A DNA stretch of 64,000 nucleotides from Gammaproteobacteria bacterium (GTDB taxonomy: Bacteria; Pseudomonadota; Gammaproteobacteria; UBA6429; Thiohalophilaceae), in assembly GCA_016125505.1 (NCBI GenBank), contig WGLP01000002.1:1054001-1118000 (forward strand), read 5' to 3'. This document shows, piece after piece, positions 20,542 to 32,054 of the stretch. The notes under the pieces were generated by a model. That model had not been told where the DNA came from. It saw only the letters and a program-made list of their open reading frames with translations, and did not search any database. The translations under genes and the position numbers were made by a program. Numbering within the stretch: the first letter of the stretch is position 1; each line of letters begins with the position of its first letter.

Positions 20542-21794
20542 TGCCGGAGATTCGCAATTACACCCTGAACTTCGGCCCGCAGCATCCGGCAGCCCACGGC
20601 GTACTGCGCCTGGTGCTGGAGATGGACGGCGAAGTTATCGAGCGCGCCGATCCCCACGTCGGTCTGTTGCACCGGGCGACGGAGAAGCTGGCCGAAAGCA
20701 AACCTTTCAACCAGAACATCGGTTACATGGATCGTCTCGACTATGTTTCCATGATGGCCAATGAACATGCCTACGTCATGGCGATTGAGAAACTGCTCAA
20801 TGCCGAAGTCCCGCTGCGTGCGCAATACATTCGGGTCATGTTCGACGAGATTACGCGTATCCTGAATCACCTGATGTGGCTGGGTACCCATGCGCTCGAT
20901 ATCGGCGCCATGACGGTATTCCTGTATTGCTTCCGTGAGCGCGAAGAGTTGTTTGACATGTACGAGGCGGTTTCCGGCGCGCGCATGCATGCGACTTATT
21001 ATCGGCCCGGCGGGGTCTATCGCGATCTGCCGAACGAGATGCCGAAGTATCAGTACTCCAAATATAAATCCCGGAAAGAAGTAGACGAGCTGAACCAGGC
21101 GCGTTCCGGTTCCCTGCTGGATTTCATCGAGGACTTCACCAGGCGTTTTCCTAAACTGATAGAGGAATACGAAACCCTCTTGACCGACAACCGCATCTGG
21201 AAACAGCGCACTGTCGGCATCGGTGTGGTGTCACCGGATCGTGCGCTGCAACTGGGTTTCACCGGTCCGATGCTGCGTGGTTCCGGGATTGCCTGGGACC
21301 TGCGCAAGAAGCAGCCTTATGAAGTCTACGATCAAATGGATTTCGATATTCCCGTCGGCGTCAATGGCGATTGCTACGACCGTTATCTGGTGCGTATCGA
21401 GGAGATGCGTCAGTCCAATCGGATCATTCAGCAATGTATCGCCTGGCTGCGCGCCAACCCCGGCCCGGTCATGCTGGAGAATCACAAACTGACACCACCG
21501 CAGCGCACTGACATGAAGGGCGACATGGAGTCCCTGATTCACCACTTCAAACTGTTTACAGAAGGCTATACCTTGCCCGCGGGTGAAGTGTATACCGCCA
21601 TTGAACATCCCAAAGGTGAATTCGGCATCTATCTGGTTTCCGATGGCGCCAACAAACCCTATCGCCTGAAGATCCGTCCCGCCGGATTTGCCCACCTGGC
21701 GGCGATGAATGAAATGTCACAGGGACACATGCTGGCCGACGTCGTGGCGATCATCGGGACCATGGATATTGTATTTGGAGAAGTCGACCGATGA
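20541..21794 (+). CDS. nuoD: NADH-quinone oxidoreductase subunit D
   Basis: The 49-kDa-type subunit, which forms the quinone-binding cavity with NuoB. The 417-residue length is normal. [14 protein letters not shown] at residues about 11-24 carries the conserved HPAAHG loop. The hydrogenase-derived ESKPFNQN and [10 protein letters not shown] segments follow. It overlaps nuoE by 4 bp. Confidence 0.98.
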   Translation: MPEIRNYTLNFGPQHPAAHGVLRLVLEMDGEVIERADPHVGLLHRATEKLAESKPFNQNIGYMDRLDYVSMMANEHAYVMAIEKLLNAEVPLRAQYIRVMFDEITRILNHLMWLGTHALDIGAMTVFLYCFREREELFDMYEAVSGARMHATYYRPGGVYRDLPNEMPKYQYSKYKSRKEVDELNQARSGSLLDFIEDFTRRFPKLIEEYETLLTDNRIWKQRTVGIGVVSPDRALQLGFTGPMLRGSGIAWDLRKKQPYEVYDQMDFDIPVGVNGDCYDRYLVRIEEMRQSNRIIQQCIAWLRANPGPVMLENHKLTPPQRTDMKGDMESLIHHFKLFTEGYTLPAGEVYTAIEHPKGEFGIYLVSDGANKPYRLKIRPAGFAHLAAMNEMSQGHMLADVVAIIGTMDIVFGEVDR

Positions 21795-22306
21795 TTTTTG
21801 CGCAGCGCGAAAAAGACCGCAGTAAACTCGACCTGATCACCGCCGAGTCAAAGGCGGATATTGATAAATGGGTGGCCAAATATCCGCAAAATCAGAAACA
21901 GTCAGCGGTGATGGCGGCCTTACGCATCTTGCAGGATCAAAATGGCGGTTATCTCACGAATGATCTAATCGAAGCTGTGGCTGAATACCTGGAGATGCCC
22001 ACGATTGCTGTCTATGAGGTGGCAACGTTTTATTCCATGTATGAGTTGAAGCCGGTCGGCAAACACAAGATTTGTGTCTGCACCAATATCTCCTGCATGT
22101 TGTGCGGTTCCGACACTATCGTCGGTCACCTGCAGAAGAAGCTCGGTATCAAACTGGGTGAGACCACGGCCGATGGCAGATTTACGCTGAAGGAAGTCGA
22201 GTGCCTTGGTGCCTGCGTCAATGCACCCATGTTGCAAATCGGTCATCAGTATTATGAGAATCTGACGCCGGAAAAACTCGATCAGATTATTGACGGGCTG
22301 GATTGA
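21791..22306 (+). CDS. nuoE: NADH-quinone oxidoreductase subunit E
   Basis: The 24-kDa-type subunit of the NADH dehydrogenase module, holding the N1a [2Fe-2S] cluster. In 171 residues the four-Cys pattern is visible: [11 protein letters not shown] (first pair) and [11 protein letters not shown] (second pair). ATG overlaps the nuoD stop (ATGA). Confidence 0.97.
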   Translation: MIFAQREKDRSKLDLITAESKADIDKWVAKYPQNQKQSAVMAALRILQDQNGGYLTNDLIEAVAEYLEMPTIAVYEVATFYSMYELKPVGKHKICVCTNISCMLCGSDTIVGHLQKKLGIKLGETTADGRFTLKEVECLGACVNAPMLQIGHQYYENLTPEKLDQIIDGLD

Positions 22307-22308
22307 GC

Positions 22309-23577
22309 ATGAGCGAACAAGTCTGTTTCCGTACATTGCAGTTTGACCAGCCCTGGACCCTGGAGAATTATCGGAAGGTCGGCGGTTATTCCGTGTGGGA
22401 GCGCATCCTCAAGGAAAAGACACCGGCGGAAAAAATTATCGAAGAGATGAAAACCTCGGCCCTGCGTGGCCGCGGCGGTGCGGGGTTTCCGACCGGGCTC
22501 AAGTGGAGCTTCATGCCGCGCCAGGCCCCCGGACAAAAATACATTGTCTGCAATTCCGACGAGGGCGAGCCCGGCACCTGTAAGGATCGCGATATTTTAC
22601 GTTTTAATCCGCATCAATTGATCGAAGGCATGGCGATCGCCGGTTACGTGATCGGCGCCAGCGTCGGGTATAACTATATCCGCGGTGAGTTCTGGGAACC
22701 CTACGAACGTTTCGAACATGCCCTGGCGGAGGCCTATCAGGCGGGTTATCTCGGCAAAAACGTCTGCGGCAGTGGCGTGGACTTTGACTTGTACAGCCAT
22801 CTTGGTGCCGGCGCCTATATCTGCGGCGAAGAAACCGCGCTGCTCGAATCCCTCGAAGGCAAGAAAGGTCAGCCGCGTTTCAAACCGCCGTTCCCGGCGG
22901 GGTTTGGTTTGTACGGTCGACCGACAACGATTAACAATACCGAGAGCCTCGCGTCGGTGCCGGTCATCCTGCAAAAGGGCGGGCAATGGTTCCTGGAGCA
23001 GGGCAGGCCAAATAATGGCGGTACGAAAATCTTTTGCGTCTCCGGTCACGTGAACAAGCCCGGTAACTTTGAAGTACCGCTCGGCACGCCCTTCAGCAAA
23101 TTACTGGAGATGGCCGGTGGCGTACGCGATGGCCATCAGCTCAAGGCGGTCATCCCGGGTGGGTCTTCTGTGCCGGTATTGCCTGCAGAAATCGCCATGG
23201 GCATGGATATGGATTATGACTCCATTTCCAAGGCCGGCAGTATGCTCGGTGCGGGTTCGGTGATTGTCATGGACGATTCCACCTGTATGGTGCGCGCCCT
23301 GGCGCGTCTGTCACATTTTTATTATGAAGAATCCTGCGGTCAGTGTACGCCGTGTCGCGAAGGCACCGGTTGGCTGGCGCGTGTGGTGCATCGCGTTGAA
23401 CACGGGCAGGGCAAGCCCGAAGACCTGGCCTTGCTGGATGATGTCGCCAGTCGCATCGGCGGGCGCACGATTTGTGCCTTGGGTGATGCCGCGGCAATGC
23501 CGGTACAGAGTTTTCTCAAACACTTTCGCCACGAGTTCGAGTATCACATCGAACACGGCAAGTGCATGGTAGGTTGA
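22309..23577 (+). CDS. nuoF: NADH-quinone oxidoreductase subunit F
   Basis: The 51-kDa-type subunit that binds NADH, FMN and the N3 [4Fe-4S] cluster. [14 protein letters not shown] gives the nucleotide-binding glycine loop, [14 protein letters not shown] the FMN region, and [14 protein letters not shown] three of the cluster cysteines. ATG at 22309 is used (422 residues). An in-frame TTG at 22303 overlapping the nuoE stop is possible and would add two residues. Neither start has a strong ribosome site. Confidence 0.96.
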   Translation: MSEQVCFRTLQFDQPWTLENYRKVGGYSVWERILKEKTPAEKIIEEMKTSALRGRGGAGFPTGLKWSFMPRQAPGQKYIVCNSDEGEPGTCKDRDILRFNPHQLIEGMAIAGYVIGASVGYNYIRGEFWEPYERFEHALAEAYQAGYLGKNVCGSGVDFDLYSHLGAGAYICGEETALLESLEGKKGQPRFKPPFPAGFGLYGRPTTINNTESLASVPVILQKGGQWFLEQGRPNNGGTKIFCVSGHVNKPGNFEVPLGTPFSKLLEMAGGVRDGHQLKAVIPGGSSVPVLPAEIAMGMDMDYDSISKAGSMLGAGSVIVMDDSTCMVRALARLSHFYYEESCGQCTPCREGTGWLARVVHRVEHGQGKPEDLALLDDVASRIGGRTICALGDAAAMPVQSFLKHFRHEFEYHIEHGKCMVG

Positions 23578-23594
23578 ATAAAAGAACGCAGACG

Positions 23595-25967
23595 ATGAGC
23601 GACCTGTTAAACATCGAAATCAATGGCATACCGCTGCAAGTCAGGCCGGGCACGATGGTGATCGAGGCGGCGGATGAGGCAGGCATCGTCATCCCGCGTT
23701 TTTGTTATCACAAGAAACTCTCGATTGCGGCCAACTGTCGCATGTGTCTGGTGGATATCGACAAGGCGCCCAAACCCTTGCCGGCGTGTGCAACACCGGT
23801 TACCGATGGCATGAAGGTGCAGACCAAGTCGAAGAAGGCGCTCGAAGCACAGAAGAGCATCATGGAATTTCTGCTGATCAACCATCCGCTGGATTGCCCG
23901 ATCTGCGATCAGGGCGGTGAATGTGAACTGCAGGAGATGTCCATGGGTTACGGCAAGGATGTCTCCCGTTTCACCGAAAAGAAACGTGTTGTCAGCAACA
24001 AGAACATCGGTCCGCTGATTTCCACGGACATGACCCGCTGCATCCACTGTACGCGTTGCGTGCGTTTCGGTCAGGAGATTGCCGGCATTATGGAACTGGG
24101 CGCGCCGGGACGTGGCGAGCATATGGAAATTAATACGTATATGGAGAATGCCGTCGGTTCGGAGATGTCCGGCAACGTCATCGATCTGTGTCCGGTTGGT
24201 GCGCTGACGTCGAAACCTTATCGTTATACCGGGCGTCCCTGGGAAAACAGCACCGTTGATGCCATTGCGCCGCACGATTGTGTGGGTTCCAACCTGCACG
24301 TACAGGTGCGCCGCAACAAGGTGATGCGGGTGTTGCCGCGTGAGAACGAGGCGATCAACGAAGTCTGGTTATCGGATCGCGACCGTTTTAGTTATACAGG
24401 TCTTCACAGCGAAGACCGGCTGGGCCAACCCATGATCAAGCAGGGCGATCAGTGGAAGGTTGTCGAGTGGCAAAGTGCGCTGGAATATGCCTGCGAAGGT
24501 TTGCAACGCGTGATTAAGCATTCCGGTGCGGAAAGCATTGGCGCCCTGGCGTCTCCGAGCAGTACCACGGAAGAACTGTATCTCTTGCAAAAGGTGATGC
24601 GCGGTCTGGGCAGTAACAATATTGACCATCGCCTGCAGCAGCTCGATTTTGCCTGCGATCAACAGGCGCCGTTGTTCCCCTATCTGGGACAGAGCATCAG
24701 TGAACTCGAAAACCTCGATGCCGCGCTGCTGATCGGTTCTTATGTGCGTAAGGATCAACCCATCATCAGTCACCGACTGCGTAAGGCGGCCAGACAAGGG
24801 GCGCGTATCAGTGTCGTCAATTGTGTCGATTACGAATTCAATTTCAGTCTCGCGCAAACCGTCGTGGTTAACCCGCTGGCAATGGCGGCACAACTGGCGG
24901 GGATCGTCAGGGCGCTGAGCGAGATTAGCGGTAAGGCCATTCCCGCTGCCTTGGCAGATGGCGTCAGCACGGTGGAAGTGAATGACGCGCATCGCGCCAT
25001 TGCCCGGGATCTGCACCAGGCGAAACAGGCGACAGTCTTGCTCGGATTACAGGCGCTGGCGAATCCGCAGTTAGGCACCATACGTTCCCTGGCGAATGCG
25101 ATTGCCGACATGAGCGACGCACGTCTGGGCTATTTGCCTGCCGGTGCCAACACCGCGGGTGCCTGGCTGGCCGGCGCGGTACCGCAGCGCGGCCCCGCCA
25201 ATCAGCCGATTACGGCAGGCAAGCATGCCATGCGGATGATCAGTGAAGATATGCATGCCTTTGTCTTATTGAATACCGAACCGGAATTCGATAGTGCCAA
25301 CCCCAGCGATGCCTTGAGTGCGCTGAACAATGCAGACTTTGTGATTTGCCTGACCCCGTTTGTCACCGACGCGATGCGTGAATATGCGGATGTGTTGTTG
25401 CCGGTATCCACGTTTACGGAGACCTCCGGTACCTATATCAATGTCGAAGGTCGCTGGCAGAGCTTTAATGCCTGTGTCGCACCGTACCAGGATGCTCGTC
25501 CAGCCTGGAAAGTCCTGCGTGTGATGGGGAATTTTCTCAAGCTAGCCGGTTTCGACTATGTGACGTCGGAAGAGGTCCGGGACGAACTCGATGCACTTAC
25601 CAGCGGTATTCAACCCAGCGCACGCAGTGAGATTATGCCGGTGACGCTGGCAGGCAATCTGACCGAACTGACGCGCATTGGTCATTACCCGCTCTATGCC
25701 GTGGACGCCCTGGTAAGGCGGGCGCCACCTTTGCAGGAAACCTCGGACAGTCTGTCCGCCATGATCGCTATCAATCAGGCGACGGCGGCCAAGTTGGGAC
25801 TCAATGGCAGCAGTATGGCCGTGGTCGTACAGAACAATAAACGGATCAGCATTCCTTTATATATAGAGGAGGCGATACCGGATGGCTGCGCCTTTATTCC
25901 GGCCGGGGTGGCGGGTTCGAACGAACTGGGTCTGAACTACGGCCCGGTGGAAGTGGACGCGGGGTAA
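23595..25967 (+). CDS. nuoG: NADH-quinone oxidoreductase subunit G
   Basis: The 75-kDa-type subunit carrying the chain of iron-sulfur clusters from NuoF to NuoI. At 790 residues it has an N-terminal [2Fe-2S] ferredoxin domain ([20 protein letters not shown]) and a His/Cys-ligated cluster region ([18 protein letters not shown]). [13 protein letters not shown] follows, then a molybdopterin-oxidoreductase-like domain. The frame opens at 23562, overlapping nuoF; ATG at 23595 gives the usual [14 protein letters not shown] start. Confidence 0.96.
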   Translation: MSDLLNIEINGIPLQVRPGTMVIEAADEAGIVIPRFCYHKKLSIAANCRMCLVDIDKAPKPLPACATPVTDGMKVQTKSKKALEAQKSIMEFLLINHPLDCPICDQGGECELQEMSMGYGKDVSRFTEKKRVVSNKNIGPLISTDMTRCIHCTRCVRFGQEIAGIMELGAPGRGEHMEINTYMENAVGSEMSGNVIDLCPVGALTSKPYRYTGRPWENSTVDAIAPHDCVGSNLHVQVRRNKVMRVLPRENEAINEVWLSDRDRFSYTGLHSEDRLGQPMIKQGDQWKVVEWQSALEYACEGLQRVIKHSGAESIGALASPSSTTEELYLLQKVMRGLGSNNIDHRLQQLDFACDQQAPLFPYLGQSISELENLDAALLIGSYVRKDQPIISHRLRKAARQGARISVVNCVDYEFNFSLAQTVVVNPLAMAAQLAGIVRALSEISGKAIPAALADGVSTVEVNDAHRAIARDLHQAKQATVLLGLQALANPQLGTIRSLANAIADMSDARLGYLPAGANTAGAWLAGAVPQRGPANQPITAGKHAMRMISEDMHAFVLLNTEPEFDSANPSDALSALNNADFVICLTPFVTDAMREYADVLLPVSTFTETSGTYINVEGRWQSFNACVAPYQDARPAWKVLRVMGNFLKLAGFDYVTSEEVRDELDALTSGIQPSARSEIMPVTLAGNLTELTRIGHYPLYAVDALVRRAPPLQETSDSLSAMIAINQATAAKLGLNGSSMAVVVQNNKRISIPLYIEEAIPDGCAFIPAGVAGSNELGLNYGPVEVDAG

Positions 25968-25971
25968 CGTG

Positions 25972-27060
25972 ATGGAATGGTTCACAAATAGCTGGGACTG
26001 GACGGTCCATCTCTACATGAGCCTGATGCCGCTCTCCGGTATCCTGACGATCACGATCCCGTTGTTTGTGACCGTTGCCTATACCACCTGGCTGGAACGC
26101 AAGGTGATCGGCGCCATGCAGGTGCGTGTCGGACCCTATAACGTCGGCAAGTGGGGTTTGTTGCAGCCCTGGGCCGATATGTTCAAGCTGATCTTCAAAG
26201 AGATCATCATTCCCAGTGGTGCGAACAAAGTTTTATTTGTCATTGCGCCGGTGATCACCCTGGCATCGGCTCTGGCGGCCTGGGCGGTGATTCCCTTCGA
26301 TGCCACCAAGGTCCTGTCCCAGATTAATGCCGGTTTGCTCTATGTCCTGGCGGTGACTTCCATGGGTGTATACGGCGTCATCATCGCGGGCTGGGCATCA
26401 AACTCTAAATACGCCCTGCTTGGGGCCATGCGTTCGGCGGCGCAGATCGTCGCCTACGAAATCGCCATGGGCTTCGCGCTGGTCGGGGTATTGATCGCGG
26501 CCGGCAGCATGAACCTGGGCGAGATCGTCAAGGCGCAAATGGGGCCATGGGGCCTGTTCAGCTGGTACTGGTTGCCCCTGCTGCCCTTGTTCCTGGTGTA
26601 TTTTATTTCCGGTGTCGCGGAAACCAACCGTGCGCCCTTTGACGTGGCGGAAGGCGAATCGGAGATCGTTGCCGGTTTCCACGTGGAATATTCCGGCATG
26701 ACCTTCGCGGTATTCTTCCTGGCGGAATACGCCAACATGATTCTGATCTCGGCGCTGGCGTCGATCATGTTCCTGGGCGGCTGGCTGTCGCCGTTTATCG
26801 GCATTCATGATTTTCTGTGGCTGGGCATCGATCTGGAAAAACTGTTTGCCTGGGTGCCGGGCATGATCTGGTTCTTCCTCAAGATCTTTTTCTTCCTGTT
26901 TTTCTATCTGTGGTTCCGCGCCACCTATCCGCGCTATCGCTATGACCAGATCATGCGTCTGGGCTGGAAGGTGTTCATCCCCATTACCATCGTCTGGATC
27001 CTGGTGGTCGGCGGCATGGTGTTGGGCAAGCTGTACCCCTGGTGGGCGGTGCAGGGCTAG
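25972..27060 (+). CDS. nuoH: NADH-quinone oxidoreductase subunit H
   Basis: Membrane subunit that completes the quinone-binding chamber. About eight membrane helices lie in 362 residues. The conserved [17 protein letters not shown] loop and the [25 protein letters not shown] loop are both intact. GTG at 25969, immediately before the ATG at 25972, is an alternative start adding one residue. It lies 4 bp after nuoG. Confidence 0.96.
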   Translation: MEWFTNSWDWTVHLYMSLMPLSGILTITIPLFVTVAYTTWLERKVIGAMQVRVGPYNVGKWGLLQPWADMFKLIFKEIIIPSGANKVLFVIAPVITLASALAAWAVIPFDATKVLSQINAGLLYVLAVTSMGVYGVIIAGWASNSKYALLGAMRSAAQIVAYEIAMGFALVGVLIAAGSMNLGEIVKAQMGPWGLFSWYWLPLLPLFLVYFISGVAETNRAPFDVAEGESEIVAGFHVEYSGMTFAVFFLAEYANMILISALASIMFLGGWLSPFIGIHDFLWLGIDLEKLFAWVPGMIWFFLKIFFFLFFYLWFRATYPRYRYDQIMRLGWKVFIPITIVWILVVGGMVLGKLYPWWAVQG

Positions 27061-27069
27061 GAGGCGACG

Positions 27070-27558
27070 ATGCAGGCATTGACACGTTTCATAAAGAGTC
27101 TGTTCCTCTTCGAACTGCTGAAGGGATTGTCGGTGACGGGCAAATATCTCTTTGCGCGCAAGTATACTTTGTATTACCCCGAGGAAAAGGCGCCGATGTC
27201 GCCGCGTTTTCGCGGCCTGCACGCATTGCGCCGTTATCCCAACGGCGAAGAACGCTGTATTGCCTGCAAGCTGTGTGAAGTGGTCTGCCCGGCGCTGGCG
27301 ATCACCATCGAATCGGAGATGCGTGAAGACGGCACGCGCCGCACCACCCGTTACGATATCGATCTGAGCAAGTGTATCTTCTGCGGGTTCTGTGAAGAAT
27401 CCTGCCCGGTGGATTCCATCGTGGAGACACACATACATGAATACCACGGCGAGGTGCGTAGCGACCTGATCATGACCAAGGAAAAACTCCTGGCGGTCGG
27501 GGACAAATACGAGAAGGAAATTGCCCTGCGCCGCGAGCAGGATGCGCCGTACCGCTAA
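27070..27558 (+). CDS. nuoI: NADH-quinone oxidoreductase subunit I
   Basis: The 8Fe ferredoxin-like subunit that carries clusters N6a and N6b to N2. In 162 residues two CxxCxxCxxxCP motifs are seen: [12 protein letters not shown] and [12 protein letters not shown]. Ribosome site GGAGG (bridging the nuoH stop) lies close to the ATG. Confidence 0.97.
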   Translation: MQALTRFIKSLFLFELLKGLSVTGKYLFARKYTLYYPEEKAPMSPRFRGLHALRRYPNGEERCIACKLCEVVCPALAITIESEMREDGTRRTTRYDIDLSKCIFCGFCEESCPVDSIVETHIHEYHGEVRSDLIMTKEKLLAVGDKYEKEIALRREQDAPYR

Positions 27559-27572
27559 ACAAGAAGAAACAC

Positions 27573-28190
27573 ATGACCATCAAGATACTGTTTTATTTAT
27601 TCTCGTTTTTTATGCTGGCCAGTGCCACGGCAGTGATCTCCGTGCGCAATCCGGTGCGTGCGGCACTGTTCCTGGTCCTGACCTTTATCTGCAGCGCCGT
27701 GTTGTGGTTGCTGATGCAGGCGGAGTTTCTCGCCATCGCCCTGGTGCTGGTGTATGTCGGCGCGGTCATGGTCCTGTTCCTGTTCGTGGTGATGATGCTG
27801 GATATCAATATTGCGCGCCTGAAGGAAGGTTTTATCCGGTATCTGCCCATCGGTATCGGTGTGGCCCTGTTGCTGGCAGGCATGCTGAGCTGGTTGTTGC
27901 ATCACACCGATGCCTCGGATTATCAGACCGTCATGAAAACCCTCTATCCGCCGGCACCCAGAGGCATGGCCTATAACAATACAGCGGAACTCGGAAACCT
28001 GTTGTATACCGTCTACGTCTATCCCTTCGAGATCGCGGCGGTGATTTTGCTGGTGGCGATTATCGCCGCGATTGCCCTGACCTTGCGCCACCGCCCCAGA
28101 ACGAAATACCAGAACCCCGACAAGCAGGTTGCGGTGCAGCGCAAGGACCGGGTGCGTATTGTCAGTATGAAACCGGAAGAGAAAAAATAA
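27573..28190 (+). CDS. nuoJ: NADH-quinone oxidoreductase subunit J
   Basis: Membrane subunit of complex I with five predicted helices in 205 residues. It contains the conserved VYVGAVMVLFLFVVMML segment in helix 3, which forms the pi-bulge helix of the family, and a basic cytoplasmic tail. It lies between nuoI and nuoK with short spacers of about 12-14 bp. Confidence 0.96.
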   Translation: MTIKILFYLFSFFMLASATAVISVRNPVRAALFLVLTFICSAVLWLLMQAEFLAIALVLVYVGAVMVLFLFVVMMLDINIARLKEGFIRYLPIGIGVALLLAGMLSWLLHHTDASDYQTVMKTLYPPAPRGMAYNNTAELGNLLYTVYVYPFEIAAVILLVAIIAAIALTLRHRPRTKYQNPDKQVAVQRKDRVRIVSMKPEEKK

Positions 28191-28202
28191 CGGAGCGATA
28201 TC

Positions 28203-28508
28203 ATGATTAGCCTGACCGACGTCCTGATTATCGCGGCCATCCTGTTCAGCCTGAGCGTGGCCGGGATTTTCCTGAATCGTAAAAACCTGATCGTGTTACT
28301 CATGTCCATCGAGTTGATGCTGCTCTCGGTCAATATCAATTTCATCGCCTTTTCGCATTATCTGAACGACATGGCGGGACAGGTGTTCGTATTCTTTATC
28401 CTGACGGTGGCGGCGGCGGAGGCAGCCATCGGTCTCGCGATCCTGGTGGTGTTGTTCCGCAACAAGCGCACCATCAATGTCGACGATCTCAACGAGATGA
28501 AAGGGTAG
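28203..28508 (+). CDS. nuoK: NADH-quinone oxidoreductase subunit K
   Basis: MrpC-like membrane subunit with three helices in 101 residues. The conserved Glu residues sit in [11 protein letters not shown] (helix 2) and [12 protein letters not shown] (helix 3), both needed for proton translocation in homologues. A CGGAG ribosome site precedes the ATG. Confidence 0.97.
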   Translation: MISLTDVLIIAAILFSLSVAGIFLNRKNLIVLLMSIELMLLSVNINFIAFSHYLNDMAGQVFVFFILTVAAAEAAIGLAILVVLFRNKRTINVDDLNEMKG

Positions 28509-28512
28509 GCGC

Positions 28513-30495
28513 GTGCTGACTTCATTCCTCGCCAATATGCCACAAGTCTATCTCTGGATCGCCGTGTTGCCGTTGCTCGGCGCGATCATCGCCGGTCTGT
28601 TCGGTCGCACCATCGGCCGTGCCGGTGCGCACTGGGTCACGATCATCGGTGTCGGTCTGTCCTGTCTGTTATCCATGTACGTGTTCAAATACCACGTCAT
28701 CGACGGCAATCCTGCCTTCAACGGCACGGTCTATACTTGGCTGGTGACTGAGGGTGTGCGGTTTCAGGTTGGCTTTCTGATCGATAACCTGAGCGCGATG
28801 ATGATGGTAGTGGTGACCTTCGTGTCCTGGATGGTGCACATCTATACCATCGGCTACATGAAAGACGATCCCGGTTACCAGCGTTTCTTCAGTTACATCT
28901 CGTTGTTCACCTTCGCCATGCTGATGCTGGTGATGGCCAATAACTTCATGCAGCTGTTCTTCGGCTGGGAAGGCGTGGGCCTGGTGTCCTATCTGCTCAT
29001 CGGCTTCTGGTATACCCGGGAAAGCGCGATCTTCGCCAATCTCAAGGCCTTCCTGATCAATCGTGTCGGCGATTTCGGTTTTGTGCTGGGGATTGCCGGT
29101 GTCCTGATGTATTTCGGTTCCCTCGATTACAACACCGTGTTTTCCAATGTGGACAGCGTCGCGGGCCAGCAAATCGAAATCGTCTCCGGCATGCCCTGGT
29201 CGGTCATGACGGTGATTTGTATTTTATTGTTCATCGGTGCCATGGGTAAATCGGCGCAGGTACCCCTGCACGTGTGGCTGCCGGATTCCATGGAAGGTCC
29301 GACGCCCATCTCGGCCCTGATCCATGCCGCGACCATGGTGACCGCCGGTATCTTCATGGTGGCGCGTATGTCGCCCTTGTTTGAACTGTCGGAAACCGCC
29401 TTGAGTGTTGTGCTGGTCATTGGGGCGATCACGGCGCTGTTCATGGGTTTCCTGGGTCTGGTGCAAACCGATATCAAGCGCGTCATCGCCTATTCGACGC
29501 TGTCGCAACTGGGTTATATGACGGCGGCACTGGGTGCGTCGGCGTATGCCGCCGGGATTTTCCACCTCATGACCCACGCCTTCTTCAAGGCCTTGCTGTT
29601 CCTCGGCGCGGGTTCCGTGATTATCGCCATGCACCACGAACAGGACATGCGCAAGATGGGCGGCCTGCGCAAGTACATGCCGATCACCTGGATCACGTCG
29701 CTCATCGGTTCGCTCGCCCTGATCGGTACGCCGTTTTTCGCCGGGTTCTATTCCAAGGATTCCATTATCGAGGCGATCGCCGAGTCCAAGCTGCCGGGTC
29801 ATGAGATGGCCTATCTGTTTGTCTTGGGCGGGGTATTCATTACCGCGTTGTACAGCTTCCGCATGTATTTCCTGGTCTTCCATGGCAAGGAGCGCATGGA
29901 TGAACACACGCGTGCACATCTGCATGAAACACCCTGGGTGGTCACCGTGCCCTTGATTGCGCTGGCGATTCCATCCGTGGTCATCGGCGCGATTTATATC
30001 GGACCGATGATCTTCGGCAAGTTCTTCGGTGATGCGATCTTTGTCCTGCCGCAACACGATGTACTGGGTGAATTGCACCACATGGATTGGTTACACATGG
30101 GGCTGCACGCCTTCAGCGGTCTGCCATTCTATTTCGCCGCGGCCGGTGTCGTCGTCGCCTGGTATCTGTACCTGCAGCGGCCGGAGTTGCCGGCAGCGAT
30201 CCAGGCCAGGACACAGTGGCTGTACGAGCTGCTGGTGCAGAAATATTTCATGGACCATTTGTATATCAAACTCATCGCGCCCCTGGGGCGTTGGTTCGGT
30301 ACCTTATTGTGGCAATGGGGCGACGTGAAGGTGATCGATGGGACCCTGGTGAATGGCTCGGCCAACACGGTCGGGGTGATTGCCCGTATCGTGCGGCATG
30401 TGCAGTCCGGTTACCTTTATCACTACGCCTTTGCCATGATCCTCGGCCTGATGGTGTTGATTGGTGTGTTTACCCTGGGCTGGATAAAACTATAA
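28513..30495 (+). CDS. nuoL: NADH-quinone oxidoreductase subunit L
   Basis: The distal antiporter-like proton-pumping subunit with the long lateral helix. It is 660 residues. The Glu of the FFGWEGVGLVSYLLIGFW signature, the Lys of AMGKSAQVPLHVWLPDSMEGPT-type helix and the HAFFKALLFLGAGSVI segment are present. The start is GTG at 28513, 4 bp after the nuoK stop, with GGG of the nuoK end as a possible ribosome site. Confidence 0.97.
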   Translation: MLTSFLANMPQVYLWIAVLPLLGAIIAGLFGRTIGRAGAHWVTIIGVGLSCLLSMYVFKYHVIDGNPAFNGTVYTWLVTEGVRFQVGFLIDNLSAMMMVVVTFVSWMVHIYTIGYMKDDPGYQRFFSYISLFTFAMLMLVMANNFMQLFFGWEGVGLVSYLLIGFWYTRESAIFANLKAFLINRVGDFGFVLGIAGVLMYFGSLDYNTVFSNVDSVAGQQIEIVSGMPWSVMTVICILLFIGAMGKSAQVPLHVWLPDSMEGPTPISALIHAATMVTAGIFMVARMSPLFELSETALSVVLVIGAITALFMGFLGLVQTDIKRVIAYSTLSQLGYMTAALGASAYAAGIFHLMTHAFFKALLFLGAGSVIIAMHHEQDMRKMGGLRKYMPITWITSLIGSLALIGTPFFAGFYSKDSIIEAIAESKLPGHEMAYLFVLGGVFITALYSFRMYFLVFHGKERMDEHTRAHLHETPWVVTVPLIALAIPSVVIGAIYIGPMIFGKFFGDAIFVLPQHDVLGELHHMDWLHMGLHAFSGLPFYFAAAGVVVAWYLYLQRPELPAAIQARTQWLYELLVQKYFMDHLYIKLIAPLGRWFGTLLWQWGDVKVIDGTLVNGSANTVGVIARIVRHVQSGYLYHYAFAMILGLMVLIGVFTLGWIKL

Positions 30496-30511
30496 AAATT
30501 TAGGACAAGAC

Positions 30512-32044
30512 ATGTTTGAAGGTTGGCCATTACTCAGTCTGGTAATCTGGACCCCGATCATCGGCGGTATCCTGGTGCTTGCCACCGGCGGCGACAAGAA
30601 CGCGACCGAGGCGCGCGTGCTCGGCCTGGTGATTGCCATCGTGACATTCCTGCTGTCGATCCCCCTGTATACCCACTTCAATGCCGCTTATCCCGGGATG
30701 CAGTTCATCGAATTTCATGACTGGTTCTATCTTGGCGACTGGAAGATTTACTACCACCTCGGCGTCGACGGGATCGCAATGCCCTTGATCCTGTTGACCA
30801 GCTTCATGACGATCATTGTGATTCTGTCCGCCTGGGAAGTGATCCAGTTCAAGGCGGCGCAATACATGGCGGCCTTCCTGATCATGGAAGGTCTGATGAT
30901 CGGGGTGTTCTCGTCACTGGATGCCGCCTTGTTCTACGTATTCTGGGAGGCCATGCTCATCCCGATGTTTATCGTTATCGGTATCTGGGGCGGTCCGCGC
31001 CGGGTCTACGCGACGATCAAGTTCTTCCTGTATACCTTCCTGGGTTCGGTCTTCATGCTGGTGGCCTTCCTGTATATGGCATCCAAGACGCACAACTTTG
31101 AAATTCTGCAATTGCATGCGCTCAAGCTCAGCATGAAAGAGCAGATCTTCATCTTCCTCGCCTTTCTGTTTGCCTTTGCCGTGAAGGTGCCGATGTGGCC
31201 GGTACATACCTGGCTGCCGGACGCGCACGTGGAAGCGCCCACCGGCGGTTCGGTGATCCTGGCGGCGATCATGTTGAAATTGGGTGCGTACGGTTTCCTG
31301 CGTTTTTCCCTGCCCATCACCCCGGATGCCAGTCATGCGCTGGACTGGCTGATGATTCTGTTATCGCTGACGGCGGTGGTGTATATCGGTTTCGTGGCGT
31401 TGGTGCAGCAGGACATGAAGAAGCTGATTGCCTACTCATCGATCTCGCACATGGGCTTCGTGACCCTGGGCTTTTTCATTTTGTGGGCCATTCATACCAA
31501 TTCCGGAAATTACAAAGGTGCGGTGACCGGTATCGAAGGCGGTCTGGTACAGATGATTTCCCACGGTTTTATCTCCGGCGCGATGTTTCTCTGCGTCGGC
31601 GTATTGTATGACCGCATGCACAGCCGTCAGATCAAGGATTACGGCGGGGTGGTGAATACCATGCCGACATTCGCCGCGTTTGCCGTGTTTTTTGCGATGG
31701 CCAATGCCGGCCTGCCTGGCACCTCCGGCTTCGTCGGCGAGTTTCTGGTGATCCTGGCCTCGTTCAAGGCCAATTTCTGGTACGCCTTCCTGGCGGCGAC
31801 GACCCTGATCCTGGGTGCTGCCTATACCTTGTGGATGGTCAAGCGTGTGATCTTTGGTGAAGTGACCAACGACAAGGTCGCCAAACTCACGGATATCAAC
31901 AAGCGTGAATTCCTGTTCCTCGGTCTTCTGGCCGTGGTTGTGCTGTATTTCGGTCTGTATCCCGCACCGTTACTGCATGTGATGGATGCCAGCGTCGCCA
32001 ACCTGGTCCAGCACGTCGTTGCGGGCAAATTACCGGTACCTTAA
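30512..32044 (+). CDS. nuoM: NADH-quinone oxidoreductase subunit M
   Basis: Antiporter-like proton-pumping membrane subunit of 510 residues. The conserved Glu lies in [20 protein letters not shown], and the [18 protein letters not shown] segment and [19 protein letters not shown] follow. An AGGACA ribosome site lies 8 bases before the ATG. nuoN starts 10 bp downstream. Confidence 0.97.
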   Translation: MFEGWPLLSLVIWTPIIGGILVLATGGDKNATEARVLGLVIAIVTFLLSIPLYTHFNAAYPGMQFIEFHDWFYLGDWKIYYHLGVDGIAMPLILLTSFMTIIVILSAWEVIQFKAAQYMAAFLIMEGLMIGVFSSLDAALFYVFWEAMLIPMFIVIGIWGGPRRVYATIKFFLYTFLGSVFMLVAFLYMASKTHNFEILQLHALKLSMKEQIFIFLAFLFAFAVKVPMWPVHTWLPDAHVEAPTGGSVILAAIMLKLGAYGFLRFSLPITPDASHALDWLMILLSLTAVVYIGFVALVQQDMKKLIAYSSISHMGFVTLGFFILWAIHTNSGNYKGAVTGIEGGLVQMISHGFISGAMFLCVGVLYDRMHSRQIKDYGGVVNTMPTFAAFAVFFAMANAGLPGTSGFVGEFLVILASFKANFWYAFLAATTLILGAAYTLWMVKRVIFGEVTNDKVAKLTDINKREFLFLGLLAVVVLYFGLYPAPLLHVMDASVANLVQHVVAGKLPVP

Positions 32045-32054
32045 GAGTGATGCT

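Noticed and set aside
30087..30503. Second open frame inside nuoL (138 codons), with similar ones in nuoM and nuoN
   Set aside because: Out-of-frame shadows of conserved complex I genes.
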